Shown here piece by piece: positions 11,240 to 22,245 of a stretch of 64,000 nt of DNA (the stretch's first letter is position 1; each line of letters starts with the position of its first letter). The notes under the pieces were generated by a model. That model worked only from the letters and a program-made list of their open reading frames with translations, was not told the DNA's origin and made no database searches. This DNA is from an uncultured Prochlorococcus sp. (lineage in GTDB: Bacteria; Cyanobacteriota; Cyanobacteriia; PCC-6307; Cyanobiaceae), in NCBI GenBank assembly GCA_902620895.1, contig CACNJU010000003.1, forward strand, positions 49,821 through 113,820, read 5' to 3'. A program made the translations under genes and the position numbers.

Positions 11240-11452
11240 ATGGAAGAAAAAAAATCTAATCCAATAAAAGCAATCCTATACATATCTGTATGGGTAATGA
11301 TTTGGGGAACATTAGGGTCGTTCATTGATTATCCTCTTTATAAAAATAAAATTTACTTAGAAGGAAGCATATATCAGTATCTTACTTTCACAATTACAGC
11401 GATAATATCAATAATAAGTGCAAAGTTTTTTTATAAAAAATTTGAGCTATAA
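11240..11452 (+). CDS. conserved hypothetical two-TM protein
   Basis: 70 aa ORF immediately downstream of hli, two predicted hydrophobic helices. Confidence 0.65.
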   Translation: MEEKKSNPIKAILYISVWVMIWGTLGSFIDYPLYKNKIYLEGSIYQYLTFTITAIISIISAKFFYKKFEL

Positions 11453-11704
11453 AAATTTGTATCTAAATTTCTTAATAATTTTAGCTGGTTCTTTTTTGTC
11501 ATTTGACTCGTAAAGTATCCACTGATGTGTCTCAGTATCATGATCACAACCATAATTTCCAGATATGTTATCGAAACTTGAAAGATATGAATGACAATTT
11601 TGGTCTGCCTCAAAAGCAGAGTCATAACCTGTTAGAAAATATATCAAAAAAACAAGGATCACTAACAAAAAAAATAATTGAAAAACTAAATTAACCACCT
11701 TCAT
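11447..11704 (-). CDS. hypothetical membrane-anchored protein
   Basis: 85 aa with N-terminal TM helix and soluble C-terminal part; favoured over the other overlapping ORFs here. Confidence 0.55.
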   Translation of the reverse strand: MKVVNLVFQLFFLLVILVFLIYFLTGYDSAFEADQNCHSYLSSFDNISGNYGCDHDTETHQWILYESNDKKEPAKIIKKFRYKFL

Positions 11705-11760
11705 AATAATTTCTAAAATTTAAATATATCATTTAAAGAATTCTTTCGATCTAAAAATAT

Positions 11761-12006
11761 TTAACGACCAACATTAAAGACAAAGTCACGGAATTCTTGA
11801 TTCTTTAAATAAAGAATGACTAGCAATATTAAAATCAAATTTAAGCCTAATACTATTGATCCAAAAATATTTATTTGTTTTTTACCTGGCAAAGTGTAAG
11901 TAAATTTCTTGCCTTTAAGAAAAGCTGCTAAGCCTTTTCTTTCTTTTTTTGATTCTTTTATTTCATCATCATTTTTAACTTCATTATCAGAGAAACCTTT
12001 TACCAT
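11761..12006 (-). CDS. hypothetical membrane protein
   Basis: 81 aa; charged N terminus and one strong TM helix. Confidence 0.55.
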   Translation of the reverse strand: MVKGFSDNEVKNDDEIKESKKERKGLAAFLKGKKFTYTLPGKKQINIFGSIVLGLNLILILLVILYLKNQEFRDFVFNVGR

Positions 12007-12060
12007 TAAAACTTAAAATCCAAATTTATAATATTCCAAAAAAATAAATTTTTTTAATAA

Positions 12061-12372
12061 TTAACAATTTTTAATCACATATGGGATCGTAAATGAAATT
12101 CTTTCATTTGAGAAATTTTTTAAAAAATAAGCTTCAATAATTGCCGACTGCATTCCCAATAAACTTGATTGACATTTGAATCTGTTTTGGTCAAATACAA
12201 GTAACTGAAGTTTTTCTATTTCAGAAACTAAATCTTTACAAACTTGAGTTTGAGAATCTTTAATACAATAACTTGCTTCTTTTAAAATCTTGGATTTTGT
12301 AGGTATTGTTTCTGCTAAAACAAAATTAGATAACAACAAAAATTTTAGTAATAAAAAAGTTAAATATTTCAT
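12061..12372 (-). CDS. hypothetical secreted protein
   Basis: N-terminal signal-peptide-like MKYLTFLLLKFLLLSNFVLAE, then four Cys residues. Confidence 0.6.
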   Translation of the reverse strand: MKYLTFLLLKFLLLSNFVLAETIPTKSKILKEASYCIKDSQTQVCKDLVSEIEKLQLLVFDQNRFKCQSSLLGMQSAIIEAYFLKNFSNERISFTIPYVIKNC

Positions 12373-12448
12373 TACTTCTTAAGACTTCAAACTTTGAGAT
12401 AACTTATTAATAGTTTTGGGCATTAAGCTATTTTTATTTTATTAAAAT

Positions 12449-12478
12449 TAAAAAAAAAGATGCTCCAAAAGAGCACCT
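12449..12478 (-). terminator. Rho-independent terminator downstream of HU gene
   Basis: Minus strand GGTGCTC-TTTTG-GAGCATC followed by a T tract. Confidence 0.7.
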
Positions 12479-12509
12479 TGGCATTGAAAGAAGAAATAGA
12501 ATACAGAGA

Positions 12510-12785
12510 TTACCCTTGAACTCTATCCTTAAAAAGTTTACCCGCAGAAAATGTTGGAACTCTTTTAGCAGGTATTGCTATTTTTTCGCCTGTCTTAGGG
12601 TTTAATCCCTGTCTTGCAGAACGATCTCTTGGTTCGAAAGAACCAAATCCTAGTAAGGAGACTTTTTTGCCTTCCACTACTGAGTCAACAATAGTTTCAA
12701 TAGCTGCATCAACAACTAAAGAAACATCAGTTTTTGTGAGCTCTGTACGAGCAGCAACAAGGTTTACTAAATCAGCTTTGTTCAT
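12510..12785 (-). CDS. hup: DNA-binding protein HU
   Basis: MNKADLVNLVAARTELTKTDVSLVVDAAIETI...GFGSFEPRDRSARQGLNPKTGEKIAIPAKRVPTFSAGK; start taken at the internal Met of the 12510..12818 ORF. Confidence 0.96.
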   Translation of the reverse strand: MNKADLVNLVAARTELTKTDVSLVVDAAIETIVDSVVEGKKVSLLGFGSFEPRDRSARQGLNPKTGEKIAIPAKRVPTFSAGKLFKDRVQG

Positions 12786-12859
12786 TGAATTGTTTATAAA
12801 GCAGAGATTTAAAGACAAGTGTTTTAAGCAAGCCTAAAAACCTCGAACTTGCATATCAT

Positions 12860-13027
12860 ATGGAGCAAATACAAATACGGCAACCGAAAATCCCGGCGGC
12901 GCAAAGCTTTATACAAATCTTAGGGACATTTTTAGCTCCATTATTTATTTTTATAGCCTCACTTTTTTTCTTATATGTAATTAGCACCTTTAACTATAAA
13001 ACAGCTAAAACCATTGGTAGCACTTGA
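12860..13027 (+). CDS. 55-aa single-TM small protein
   Basis: Hand translation MEQIQIRQPKIPAAQSFIQILGTFLAPLFIFIASLFFLYVISTFNYKTAKTIGST; missing from supplied ORF track because of length. Confidence 0.55.
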   Translation: MEQIQIRQPKIPAAQSFIQILGTFLAPLFIFIASLFFLYVISTFNYKTAKTIGST

Positions 13028-13411
13028 TTTATTCTTGAAAAATCTTACTTAAATTATTCAGAGAGAAAATGTCAAAGATAAATAAAGTTAAGAATCCGTA
13101 CTATTTATTATATTTTATTAATTTTCAGATATATTTCCTTCTCATCACATGAAAATGCATAATTTGTATTTTGAAATCAAGAAAAATCTGGTTTTCTCAT
13201 AATTAAGCTCTCTCTCTCAAAATATTTTTATGCACAAAGAAGATGGATAGACAAATTGTAATTAATTTGGAAATTATTAATCTCAAAATCTAATAAAGTT
13301 AATTAGTGAAACCTTAAATTTTAGTTTTTTCTTAATTTTTTATCTATTATTCTAATATCAGTAATTTGAATAAATTATCTCAATATTTAATTAATCAATG
13401 ATAAAGAGAAA

Positions 13412-15445
13412 GTGACTCATATTTATAAAGGTAAACCATTTCCCTTAGGAAGTTCTCTAACTTCACAAGGGGTTAATTTTTCCCTAGTAGCTACAAATGC
13501 AGAATATGTGGAAATCTTATTGTTTGAGAAAGAGGACTCTATTTCCCCCAAAAGTATATTAAAACTAGATCATAATCATAATACAGGTCCCTACTGGCAT
13601 GCGGAGGTAAAAAATCTAAATGAAGGTTGTATATATGCTTTTAGAGTAAAACAAAAAAATAATGCGATCAATAATAACTATGAAAAAAAAGTATTACTTG
13701 ATCCATGTTCAAGGGGTATAACTGGATGGATAAGTTATAAAAGAGAAAATGCATTAAAAACGCAAGAAAATGCTAATTCTTGTCTTAAAAGTGTTGTTTG
13801 CGATAGAAAATTATTTAATTTTAAGGATTTTCCAAGACCGAAACATTCTTGGGAAGAAACAATTATTTATGAACTCCATATCAAATCCTTCACTGATTCA
13901 ACTGATAAAAATGAAAGTTGTTTCAAAAAATTTATAAAAAAAATTCCATATCTCAAAGAACTAGGAATTACCTCAATCGAATTACTACCAATTTTTTGTT
14001 TTGATCCAACTGATGCACCGAATGGTTTAGAGAATTTTTGGGGTTATAGTCCAATAAATTGGTTTACTCCTCATTTTGAATACCTTTCGAATGAATCAGC
14101 TGAAAAGAATAGAGAAGAGTTTAGAAAATTAGTTGAGGAGTGTCATAAAGCAGACATTGAAGTTATTGTAGATGTCGTATACAACCATACTTCTGAAGGA
14201 GATTCCAAAGGACCTACAATATCTTGGAAAGGTATAGATGAAAACCTTTATTACTTTATTGGTAAAGATAAAAATTACCAGGACGTATCTGGTTGTGGGA
14301 ATACTATTGCAGCAAACAGAGGATTAGTTAGAAAACTAATAATTGAATCATTAAAGTGTTGGGCTAGTGAATTTGGAGTAGATGGTTTTAGATTTGATTT
14401 AGGTATTGCCTTATCAAGAGGAGAAAATCTATCGCCACTCGATAATCCTCCAATTTTTGAAGATATAGAATGTGAACCAGAACTTGTTGACATAAAGTTT
14501 ATAAGTGAGCCGTGGGATTGTGGTGGTTTATATAAATTAGGTGATTTCCCATCTAAGAATACTTTCACTTGGAATGGTCATTTTAGAGATGATTTGCGGA
14601 GATTTTGGAAAGGGGATAAAGATACAGCTTGGAATATGAGCGATAAAATTAAAGGGACTCCATCGATTTATAAAGAAGATACTATTTTCCCAAAATCAAT
14701 AAACTTTATTACTTCACATGATGGATTCACTCTAAAAGATTTAGTAACTTTCAATAGAAAACATAATTTTGCCAATAGAGAACAAAACAGAGATGGTGAT
14801 AACCATAACAATTCTTGGAATCATGGTACAGAGGGACCAACTACAAACTTGTTAATTAATGATTTAAGAAAAAGACAACAAAAAAATCTTATTCTTAGTT
14901 TACTAATCTCTAAAGGTGTGCCAATGATACTTATGGGTGATGAGATAGGAAGATCACAAGGTGGTAACAATAATTCTTGGTGCCAAAATAATTTATTGGG
15001 CTGGATGAATTGGGAACATGGTCAACAAGATTTGGAATTATTAGAGTATTTTAAATACGTTATAAAAATCCGAAAAAAGCTAATAAACATTTTTAATCCA
15101 TCATTTTCCCCAAATAATCAAACCAATGAAAATATTCCAACATATCATTGGCATGGAACAAAGTTAGATAGCCCCGATTGGAGTAGTTGGTCTCACACAG
15201 TTGCCTTTAGCATTAACAAAGGTAATAATAATCCGCTGATCTGGGTAGGTTTAAATGCATATTCAAAAAGCATAGATTTTCCCTTGCCGAAATGTAAATA
15301 TAATTGGTTAAAAGTTATTGACACTAGTATTTCTGAGATTTTTGAACCCTTAACTACTAATGAAAAATCTGTTTCAATAAAGAGTAGAAGCTCTTTATTA
15401 ATCATTTCAGAAGAGGTATTTGGGGCAAAAAATAATTTATTCTAA
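13412..15445 (+). CDS. glgX: glycogen debranching enzyme / isoamylase (GlgX, GH13)
   Basis: N-terminal CBM48 GKPFPLGSSLTSQGVNFSL, catalytic VIVDVVYNHT, GFRFDLG, SEPWD, NFITSHDGF motifs; GTG start. Confidence 0.95.
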   Translation: MTHIYKGKPFPLGSSLTSQGVNFSLVATNAEYVEILLFEKEDSISPKSILKLDHNHNTGPYWHAEVKNLNEGCIYAFRVKQKNNAINNNYEKKVLLDPCSRGITGWISYKRENALKTQENANSCLKSVVCDRKLFNFKDFPRPKHSWEETIIYELHIKSFTDSTDKNESCFKKFIKKIPYLKELGITSIELLPIFCFDPTDAPNGLENFWGYSPINWFTPHFEYLSNESAEKNREEFRKLVEECHKADIEVIVDVVYNHTSEGDSKGPTISWKGIDENLYYFIGKDKNYQDVSGCGNTIAANRGLVRKLIIESLKCWASEFGVDGFRFDLGIALSRGENLSPLDNPPIFEDIECEPELVDIKFISEPWDCGGLYKLGDFPSKNTFTWNGHFRDDLRRFWKGDKDTAWNMSDKIKGTPSIYKEDTIFPKSINFITSHDGFTLKDLVTFNRKHNFANREQNRDGDNHNNSWNHGTEGPTTNLLINDLRKRQQKNLILSLLISKGVPMILMGDEIGRSQGGNNNSWCQNNLLGWMNWEHGQQDLELLEYFKYVIKIRKKLINIFNPSFSPNNQTNENIPTYHWHGTKLDSPDWSSWSHTVAFSINKGNNNPLIWVGLNAYSKSIDFPLPKCKYNWLKVIDTSISEIFEPLTTNEKSVSIKSRSSLLIISEEVFGAKNNLF

Positions 15446-15446
15446 A

Positions 15447-15517
15447 AGCGGGCGGCGGGAATCGAACCCGCATCTTCAGCTTGGAAGGCTGAGGTTTTAC
15501 CACTAAACCACGCCCGC
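15447..15517 (-). tRNA. tRNA-Gly (anticodon UCC)
   Basis: Reverse complement GCGGGCGTGGTTTAGTGGTAAAACCTCAGCCTTCCAAGCTGAAGATGCGGGTTCGATTCCCGCCGCCCGC folds as cloverleaf, loop CTTCCAA. Confidence 0.96.
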
Positions 15518-15578
15518 ATTAAGTAATGGTTTTACCATTGCAATAATACATTATCAAACAATCAACAAAGTAAAAAGA

Positions 15579-16976
15579 TTGGAAAATTCACACTCGAAAA
15601 AAAATATTACTAGATCAACAACAAGATTAATGTTCTCTTATGGGCTAGGAGATGCAGGCACAGGTTTAGTCGCGACTCAATTTGGTTTTTTTCTTTTCAA
15701 ATTCTTTATTTCTGCTGGTTTACCAGTAATAATTGCAGGTTCATTATTAATGTTAATAAAGATATGGGATGCAATAAATGATCCGTTAATTGGATGGTTA
15801 AGTGATCGTACTAAATCAAGATGGGGGCCTAGAATCCCTTGGATGGTAGCAGCATCTGTTCCTCTTGGTTTCTCTTTAGCTGCGATATGGTGGACACCCA
15901 CTGGTTCCGTGCTAACCAAGACTATTTACTATGCCATTATTTCTATAATTGTAATGACTGCTTATACAAGTATTAATCTTCCTTTTGCAGCTCTATCAAC
16001 TGAAATTTCTGAAAAAACAGTAATAAGAACAAGACTAAATGCATCTAGATTTACCGGCTCAATAATTGCAGGACTAACTGGTTTGATAATTGCTGGAGTT
16101 GTATTGGGTTCTGAAGGTTCAGTAAATAATGAATATTTTTTAATGGGTAAAATAAGCGGATGTATTGCAGTTGCTGCAACATTAATTTCTTGTTGGGGAT
16201 TGGCGCCCTTCGCAAAAAAAGCAAGAAGGCCTTCAGGAAAAGTTGAAGCTATAACACTTCAATTCAAAAGGATCTTCAGAAATAAAAAATTTCTAAAAGT
16301 TATTACTCTTTATATTCTTCTCTGGTGCGCCTTACAATTAATGCAAACTGTAGCGTTAATCTATGTAGAAGATGTACTGAATGTACCAACTTATATTGCG
16401 AAGTGGATCCCGATACCTTTCCAAATTAGCGCTTTAGTGGGTCTACAAATATGGACCAGAGTATCAAATAAATTGAACAGGATTTCAGCTTTAAACTATG
16501 GAGCGATTATGTGGATTATTTCATGTACGTCAGCTTTATTTTTACCTTCATTGTCAAAAATTTCAGGAGTTGGCGATAGTTTATTACTAAGTGCCGGCAA
16601 CATATTTCTGTTTATTCTTTTAATTTTCATAATCTGTCTTATTGGCATTGGAGCTTCAACCGCTTTTCTTATCCCTTGGTCACTACTTCCTGATGCAATA
16701 GACGAAGACCCAGAAAAACCGGCAGGATTATATACTGCTTGGATGGTACTTATTCAAAAGATTGGTATAGCGTTTAGTGTTCAATTATTAGGATTTTTAT
16801 TATATTTATCAGGTTATCAATCATGCTTTGTTGATAAAGATGGTCTAAATATTATTGAACAATGCTACTCAGCACAATTAACTATTAGATTATGTATTGG
16901 TTTTATACCCTCAATATTAGTAATAATTGGTCTTTTAATCATGAGAAAATGGGATCGAAAATTAATTACAAACTAA
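15579..16976 (+). CDS. GPH-family (MelB-like) sugar:cation symporter, MFS
   Basis: 12-TM pattern; MFSYGLGDAGTGL, DAINDPLIGWLSDRTKSRWGPRIPWM, LPDAIDEDPEKPAGLYTAW. Confidence 0.92.
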   Translation: MENSHSKKNITRSTTRLMFSYGLGDAGTGLVATQFGFFLFKFFISAGLPVIIAGSLLMLIKIWDAINDPLIGWLSDRTKSRWGPRIPWMVAASVPLGFSLAAIWWTPTGSVLTKTIYYAIISIIVMTAYTSINLPFAALSTEISEKTVIRTRLNASRFTGSIIAGLTGLIIAGVVLGSEGSVNNEYFLMGKISGCIAVAATLISCWGLAPFAKKARRPSGKVEAITLQFKRIFRNKKFLKVITLYILLWCALQLMQTVALIYVEDVLNVPTYIAKWIPIPFQISALVGLQIWTRVSNKLNRISALNYGAIMWIISCTSALFLPSLSKISGVGDSLLLSAGNIFLFILLIFIICLIGIGASTAFLIPWSLLPDAIDEDPEKPAGLYTAWMVLIQKIGIAFSVQLLGFLLYLSGYQSCFVDKDGLNIIEQCYSAQLTIRLCIGFIPSILVIIGLLIMRKWDRKLITN

Positions 16977-16985
16977 TATAAAGAT

Positions 16986-17741
16986 ATGTATTACCCTAAT
17001 TTTTTCAAAAGACTTCTAAGCAGCTTAATCATTGGCGGGCAAGCAATTAATTTTATCTTTAAGGGTAAAATTTCCAAGAATGATCTCTTTGACCAACTTA
17101 TGGAGTCAGGCCCTGGCAGTTTATTAATTGTATTAATTACAGGAATTGCCGCAGGTACAGTTTTTAATATTCAAGTTGCATCTCAACTTACAAGTATGGG
17201 GGTTTCAAGTGAAATTGGAGGTTTATTAGCAGTAGGCATGGCGAGAGAAATGGCTCCTCTTCTAACTGCTACTTTAATGACTGGAAAGGTTGCCACTGCC
17301 TATGCTGCTCAACTTGGCACTATGAAAGTCACAGAACAAATTGAGGCAATAACCATGTTAAGAACCGAACCAGTCCAATATTTGGTAGTCCCAAGGTTAC
17401 TATCAATGGTAATAATGTCTCCAATACAGTGTCTATTGTTTTTATCTGTAGCTTTATGGAGTGGACAAATTTGGAGCACAATTTTTTATAAAGTTCCTCC
17501 AATAGTTTTTTGGACATCTGTAAGATCAGGTAATGTGAGTTTAACCAGTACAGACTTAACTTCAATGCTAATAAAATCTGTAGTATTCGGATTACTTATT
17601 TCAATAATTGCTTGTGGATATGGACTCACAACTAGAGGAGGTCCAAAAGAAGTTGGAACAAGTACAACAGGTGCAGTTGTAATGACTCTCGTTACTGTAT
17701 CTTTAATGGATGTATTACTAACGCAAATTTTATTTGGATAA
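16986..17741 (+). CDS. MlaE-family ABC transporter permease (Ycf63-like)
   Basis: GQAINFIFKGK, AREMAPLLTATLMTGKVATAYAAQLGTMKVTEQIEAITML. Confidence 0.92.
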   Translation: MYYPNFFKRLLSSLIIGGQAINFIFKGKISKNDLFDQLMESGPGSLLIVLITGIAAGTVFNIQVASQLTSMGVSSEIGGLLAVGMAREMAPLLTATLMTGKVATAYAAQLGTMKVTEQIEAITMLRTEPVQYLVVPRLLSMVIMSPIQCLLFLSVALWSGQIWSTIFYKVPPIVFWTSVRSGNVSLTSTDLTSMLIKSVVFGLLISIIACGYGLTTRGGPKEVGTSTTGAVVMTLVTVSLMDVLLTQILFG

Positions 17742-18150
17742 ATCTATGTTTAATACCAAATCAAAAAAAGAGGAGCCAGTAATAATATCTCCTTCATTTC
17801 AGTTACCAATTATTTTAATAGTTCTAAGTTTTATGCTTTTGTTTTTGAATATTGGTTCTTTACCAACAATAGTTTTTGCTTCTTTTAGCTGTTTTTTATT
17901 ACTTCAGTCATTCACCTTAAGAATAAAAATAACAAATGATGATTTTATCGTTTTACAATTAGGTAAAGAAATTAGAACTTTTCCATTTAAGAATTGGATA
18001 TCATGGAAATTCTTTTTCCCTATAATCCCTGGTATTTTTTATTTTAGAGAAAAGTCCAGTCCTCATTTATTACCAATTTTATTTAATCCAAAGCAATTAA
18101 AAGATGAGCTCATAAAAAAAGTTGACTCCCTGGAAATTAAAAATTCTTAA
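17734..18150 (+). CDS. DUF3119-like membrane protein
   Basis: Two TM helices then soluble domain; overlaps upstream permease gene by 8 nt; conserved cyanobacterial context. Confidence 0.7.
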   Translation: MDKSMFNTKSKKEEPVIISPSFQLPIILIVLSFMLLFLNIGSLPTIVFASFSCFLLLQSFTLRIKITNDDFIVLQLGKEIRTFPFKNWISWKFFFPIIPGIFYFREKSSPHLLPILFNPKQLKDELIKKVDSLEIKNS

Positions 18151-18185
18151 AATTCAGACTTTGCCTAATCATCAAAATTATTTAA

Positions 18186-19196
18186 ATGACCAATAAAGAA
18201 ATTTCCGACAATAATCCTGAAAAGGAATTAATAATAGATAAGTCAATTTCAGATGATAAAACCAAACAAATTAGTAAGAAAAATACAACGCAAAATAAAA
18301 AAATTGCAGAAAAAAAAGACAAATCAACCAAATCTTTTGATGAAATTTCTAATGAAATTTTTAGAGATCTCTTTTCAAAAAAAGAGTCTTTAGTTAAAGA
18401 AATAAAAGAGTTAGAAACAAAAAAAATTGAAATAGAAAAAGATATTGAGTCAAATTTTAAAGGACAGTCAGATAATATTGCTAAAAGAGTTAAAGGCTTT
18501 CAAGAGTACTTAACTGGAGCTCTACAAAATCTTTCACAAAACGTAGAGAAACTTGAATTAGTTTCTCAACCGATAATCGTAAAGCCTTCTCCCCTTGATG
18601 AAAAAAATCAAAACGATAGCACACATAATGTAGTTAATGTTCCTGCTCTTTCTGAAACATTTAAGCCAGATGAAGAGATTATAAAAAGTTGCTTTACAAG
18701 TTTCAAAGAACAACCTGACTTTTATGCAGAACCTTGGAAATTGAGACGGAGTCTTGATTCATCAGATATAGAAATTATGGATGATTGGTTCTTCAACATG
18801 GGCGGTAGAGGTTCTCTTGAAAGTAGAGGATCTCGACAAAAAAATGCCTTGTTATCCGCAGGTTTAATATCTATTCTTGGCGAATTATATGGAGATCAGT
18901 TTCAGACTCTTATTTTAGCTTCGCAGCCTGAACGATTAGGTGAATGGAGAAGAATTCTTCAAGATTCACTTGGTCTCACAAGGGATGACTTTGGACCTAA
19001 TAGTGGGATTGTTCTTTTTGAAAGGCCTGAAGGTGTTATCGAAAGAGCCGATAGACTAGAAGCCAATGAAGAATTGCCATTTATTATCATTGATGCAGCA
19101 GAAACCTCTGTTGAAATTCCAATACTTCAATTCCCATTATGGGTTGCATTTGCTGGTTCAGATAATGAAATTTACGATGATCTTGAACTAAACTAA
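18186..19196 (+). CDS. DUF3086-like conserved cyanobacterial protein
   Basis: Charged coiled-coil N terminus, conserved C-terminal domain [82 protein letters not shown]. Confidence 0.8.
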   Translation: MTNKEISDNNPEKELIIDKSISDDKTKQISKKNTTQNKKIAEKKDKSTKSFDEISNEIFRDLFSKKESLVKEIKELETKKIEIEKDIESNFKGQSDNIAKRVKGFQEYLTGALQNLSQNVEKLELVSQPIIVKPSPLDEKNQNDSTHNVVNVPALSETFKPDEEIIKSCFTSFKEQPDFYAEPWKLRRSLDSSDIEIMDDWFFNMGGRGSLESRGSRQKNALLSAGLISILGELYGDQFQTLILASQPERLGEWRRILQDSLGLTRDDFGPNSGIVLFERPEGVIERADRLEANEELPFIIIDAAETSVEIPILQFPLWVAFAGSDNEIYDDLELN

Positions 19197-19201
19197 GCTT
19201 T

Positions 19202-19795
19202 ATGAATATCTTAATAATTTTTACAAGTTATCTTTTAGGGTCACTTCCGACAGGTTTTTTAATTGGGAAATATCTCAAAAATATAGATCTAAGAACTATA
19301 GGTTCTGGATCTACAGGAGCCACAAATGTCTTAAGAAATGTTGGGAAATGGCCAGCACTTTTTGTATTTATCATTGACGTTGGGAAAGGCTTTATTGCAG
19401 TAAAAATTGCTCAGTATTATACAGATCAAGGATTAATAGAGGTAATAGCAGGGATATCCGCTATCTCAGGTCATATTTGGCCAATATGGCTTAGAGGTAA
19501 AGGTGGGAAAGCTGTTGCGACTGGATTAGGTATGTTTTTGGCTCTTTCTTGGAAAGTTGGACTCGCATCTCTTGGCATTTTTTTAATAGTCCTAACAAAA
19601 ACTAAGTTTGTCTCTTTATCCAGTATTTCAGCTTCAATGTTACTTCCTATTTTTATGTTTTTTTACCTAGGTAAATTTATGGACTCATACTTTTTTATAA
19701 GTTTAATTGTGTCATTATTAGTAATCTGGAAGCATAGAACAAACATAACAAGATTAATTAAGGGAGAAGAATCCAAAATTAATCAGAATCAATAG
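19202..19795 (+). CDS. plsY: acyl-phosphate glycerol-3-phosphate acyltransferase
   Basis: [67 protein letters not shown]. Confidence 0.97.
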   Translation: MNILIIFTSYLLGSLPTGFLIGKYLKNIDLRTIGSGSTGATNVLRNVGKWPALFVFIIDVGKGFIAVKIAQYYTDQGLIEVIAGISAISGHIWPIWLRGKGGKAVATGLGMFLALSWKVGLASLGIFLIVLTKTKFVSLSSISASMLLPIFMFFYLGKFMDSYFFISLIVSLLVIWKHRTNITRLIKGEESKINQNQ

Positions 19796-20510
19796 ATTTA
19801 AATATTTCTATTAGAGCTTTATTAGGATCTATAGTTTTTGATATCGATCTACCAATGACTAACTTTGAAGCGCCATTATCTATAGCTTCACGGGGAGTCA
19901 TAATTCTATTTTGATCATCTTTATTGTCAATATTTAACCTGATACCTGGTGTAATAAGTTCAAAATTATGATTATAAATAGATCTCAACATTTTTACCTC
20001 CCAAGGAGAACAAACACATCCATCTAACCCGGAATCAAAAGACAACTTTGCAAGTCTCAATACATTTTCTTCAATTGAATTATTTCTATCAAGATCAGTT
20101 TGAAAATCTTTAAGAGAAAAGCTTGTTAAAACAGTTATTCCTACAACTAATGGGGGTTTTACACTGACTGAGTTAGCTCCTTCTAAAGATGCTTTTTTCG
20201 AATCCTTAAGAGCTTTTAGACCTGCTGAAGCATGAATAGAAATTATATCAACCTCTAATTTTGAAACTTGGTAACATGCTGCACGCATGGTATTTGGAAT
20301 ATCATGAAATTTTAAGTCTAAAAAAATTTTTTTATTTAAACCTTTTAATATTTCAATAACTCTTGGACCTTCCCTAACAAAAAGCTCTAAACCAACTTTC
20401 ACCCACTTAATTTTGGGACATTTTTCCAAAAGTAATTTTGCTTGACTTAAATCTAATCCATCCATTGCCAATATTATTTTATCTTCTGAATTAAATCGGT
20501 TATTCATCAA
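19779..20510 (-). CDS. pyrF: orotidine 5'-phosphate decarboxylase
   Basis: [17 protein letters not shown] catalytic motif, ITPGIR and LVIGRSI phosphate-binding. Confidence 0.96.
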   Translation of the reverse strand: MMNNRFNSEDKIILAMDGLDLSQAKLLLEKCPKIKWVKVGLELFVREGPRVIEILKGLNKKIFLDLKFHDIPNTMRAACYQVSKLEVDIISIHASAGLKALKDSKKASLEGANSVSVKPPLVVGITVLTSFSLKDFQTDLDRNNSIEENVLRLAKLSFDSGLDGCVCSPWEVKMLRSIYNHNFELITPGIRLNIDNKDDQNRIMTPREAIDNGASKLVIGRSISKTIDPNKALIEIFKSIDSD

Positions 20511-20513
20511 TTT

Positions 20514-21752
20514 TCAGTTTTCAAACCTCTTGATTATTTTTTTCCCAATTTGCAAAATTTTTCCTTCCAAATCGTTTTTTGAATTAAAAACTAAATCAGG
20601 ATTAATTACTTTCTGACTATCAATTTTTACACCCCCACCTTTAATTGATCTTTTGGATTCGCTGCTGGATTTAAAAAGTTTTAGAGCACTTAATAAGTAA
20701 AAAAACTTTACTGGAAAAACTACTTCTTTGAGAGAAATCTCTGGAATTTCTCCAACTTTTTCTTTGTGTCCAAGGAATAATTTTTCGCAGTTTGATTGCG
20801 CTTTTAATGCTTCTTCAGCTCCATGGAATAAAGTAGTAACTTCTAGAGCCATTCTTCTTTGTAATTCACGAGGATTTGAGTTTTCAAGAAAACTTAAATC
20901 CAATTCAGTAAGTAATTCAAAATAAGTAGGTATTATATTATCGGGTACTTTTTCTAATTTTGAATACATTGAAAGAGCATCTTCAGTCAAACCTACAGTG
21001 TTAAATTCAGATTTACTCATCTTCTTAATTCCATCTAAACCAGTCAAAATTGGCAGCAGAACACCAAATTGAGGGTCTTGTTTAAAATGCCTTTGAAGAT
21101 CTCTTCCTATTGCAATATTAAATTTCTGATCTGTACCTCCAAGCTCAATATCTGATTGAACAACTACCGAATCGTAACCTTGTAATAGTGGATATAAGAA
21201 TTCATGCAAAGCAATTGGAACTTGAGAAGTGTACCTTTTGTTAAATTCCTCCTTAGCTAGCATTTGGCTAACTGTTGCACTACCCATTAATTCAATTATC
21301 GAATTAAGATTTAATCCTTTTAACCATTCACTGTTATATCTAATTTCTATTTTATCTTTTGAATCAAAATCTAAAATAGATTCATTTGCTGGCTTTCCCA
21401 TCCCTAGTTGGGTTAAGTATGTTTTTGCATTATCCTTAACTTGTTTTTCCGATAACTGAACTCTTGTTTTGTTTTTTCCGGTTGGGTCTCCAATTTGAGC
21501 AGTAAAATCTCCAATAATTAAAACTGCAATATGTCCATTATCTTGGAATGCCCTAAGTTTTTTAAACAATATGCTGTGCCCAAGATGAATATCTGTTCCA
21601 GTTGGATCGATCCCTAGTTTAACCCTCAATTTTTTATTATTTTTTTTCGCATTATCAATTATCTCCGAAAAGGTTTGATCCATTCCCTTAATTGGAAAAT
21701 ATTCTTCTATTCCTCTTGAAAGCCATGATGGCAATATTAAATTATCTGACAT
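20514..21752 (-). CDS. tyrS: tyrosyl-tRNA synthetase
   Basis: [21 protein letters not shown] (HIGH), [23 protein letters not shown] (KMSKS). Confidence 0.96.
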   Translation of the reverse strand: MSDNLILPSWLSRGIEEYFPIKGMDQTFSEIIDNAKKNNKKLRVKLGIDPTGTDIHLGHSILFKKLRAFQDNGHIAVLIIGDFTAQIGDPTGKNKTRVQLSEKQVKDNAKTYLTQLGMGKPANESILDFDSKDKIEIRYNSEWLKGLNLNSIIELMGSATVSQMLAKEEFNKRYTSQVPIALHEFLYPLLQGYDSVVVQSDIELGGTDQKFNIAIGRDLQRHFKQDPQFGVLLPILTGLDGIKKMSKSEFNTVGLTEDALSMYSKLEKVPDNIIPTYFELLTELDLSFLENSNPRELQRRMALEVTTLFHGAEEALKAQSNCEKLFLGHKEKVGEIPEISLKEVVFPVKFFYLLSALKLFKSSSESKRSIKGGGVKIDSQKVINPDLVFNSKNDLEGKILQIGKKIIKRFEN

Positions 21753-21771
21753 GAAGCTTTAATAGTTTAAT

Positions 21772-22095
21772 TTAAGAAGTTTTATCAAGTTCATTTTTCA
21801 TTCTTATTAAGGTTTTATTCATTTGATCGAACATTTGATCAGGAGTAATCCCAAATTGACTTAACTGTGTCTTTAATTGTTCTACTGTCATTTTTGCTTG
21901 AAAATCTTCAGACAACTCAAATCTCTTCATAAAAACCTTATAACGATCCATAAGAGATTCCATTTTTTTTATGAACATTTTTTTCCCTTCTCTATCAAAT
22001 TTTCCATAATCAGAACCAAGTTTCATAAGTTCTTGGTAATCTGTAAAAAGCTTTTTAGCTTCTTCTTGAACGATGTCTGACTCAAAGAATCCCAT
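21772..22095 (-). CDS. DUF1825-like conserved cyanobacterial protein
   Basis: MGFFESDIVQEEAKKLFTDYQELMKLGSDYGKFDREGKKMFIKKME...; start assigned to internal Met of 21772..22128. Confidence 0.8.
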   Translation of the reverse strand: MGFFESDIVQEEAKKLFTDYQELMKLGSDYGKFDREGKKMFIKKMESLMDRYKVFMKRFELSEDFQAKMTVEQLKTQLSQFGITPDQMFDQMNKTLIRMKNELDKTS

Positions 22096-22245
22096 TTTTA
22101 TTTTTTTCTTCGCAAGATTAAGGCTCAATTACAAGATAACAAGAATCTTTTAAATTGATTAGAACATTAATAAATTTTAGTTTATAAATAATTCTTTGAT
22201 TTATATTTTTTCAGAATTAAATTTAGTAGATACATTTTATAAATA

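Noticed and set aside
11503-11694. 63-aa plus-strand ORF overlapping 11447..11704
   Set aside because: The minus-strand ORF has a better start and a membrane-anchor layout; cannot exclude but not reported as CDS.
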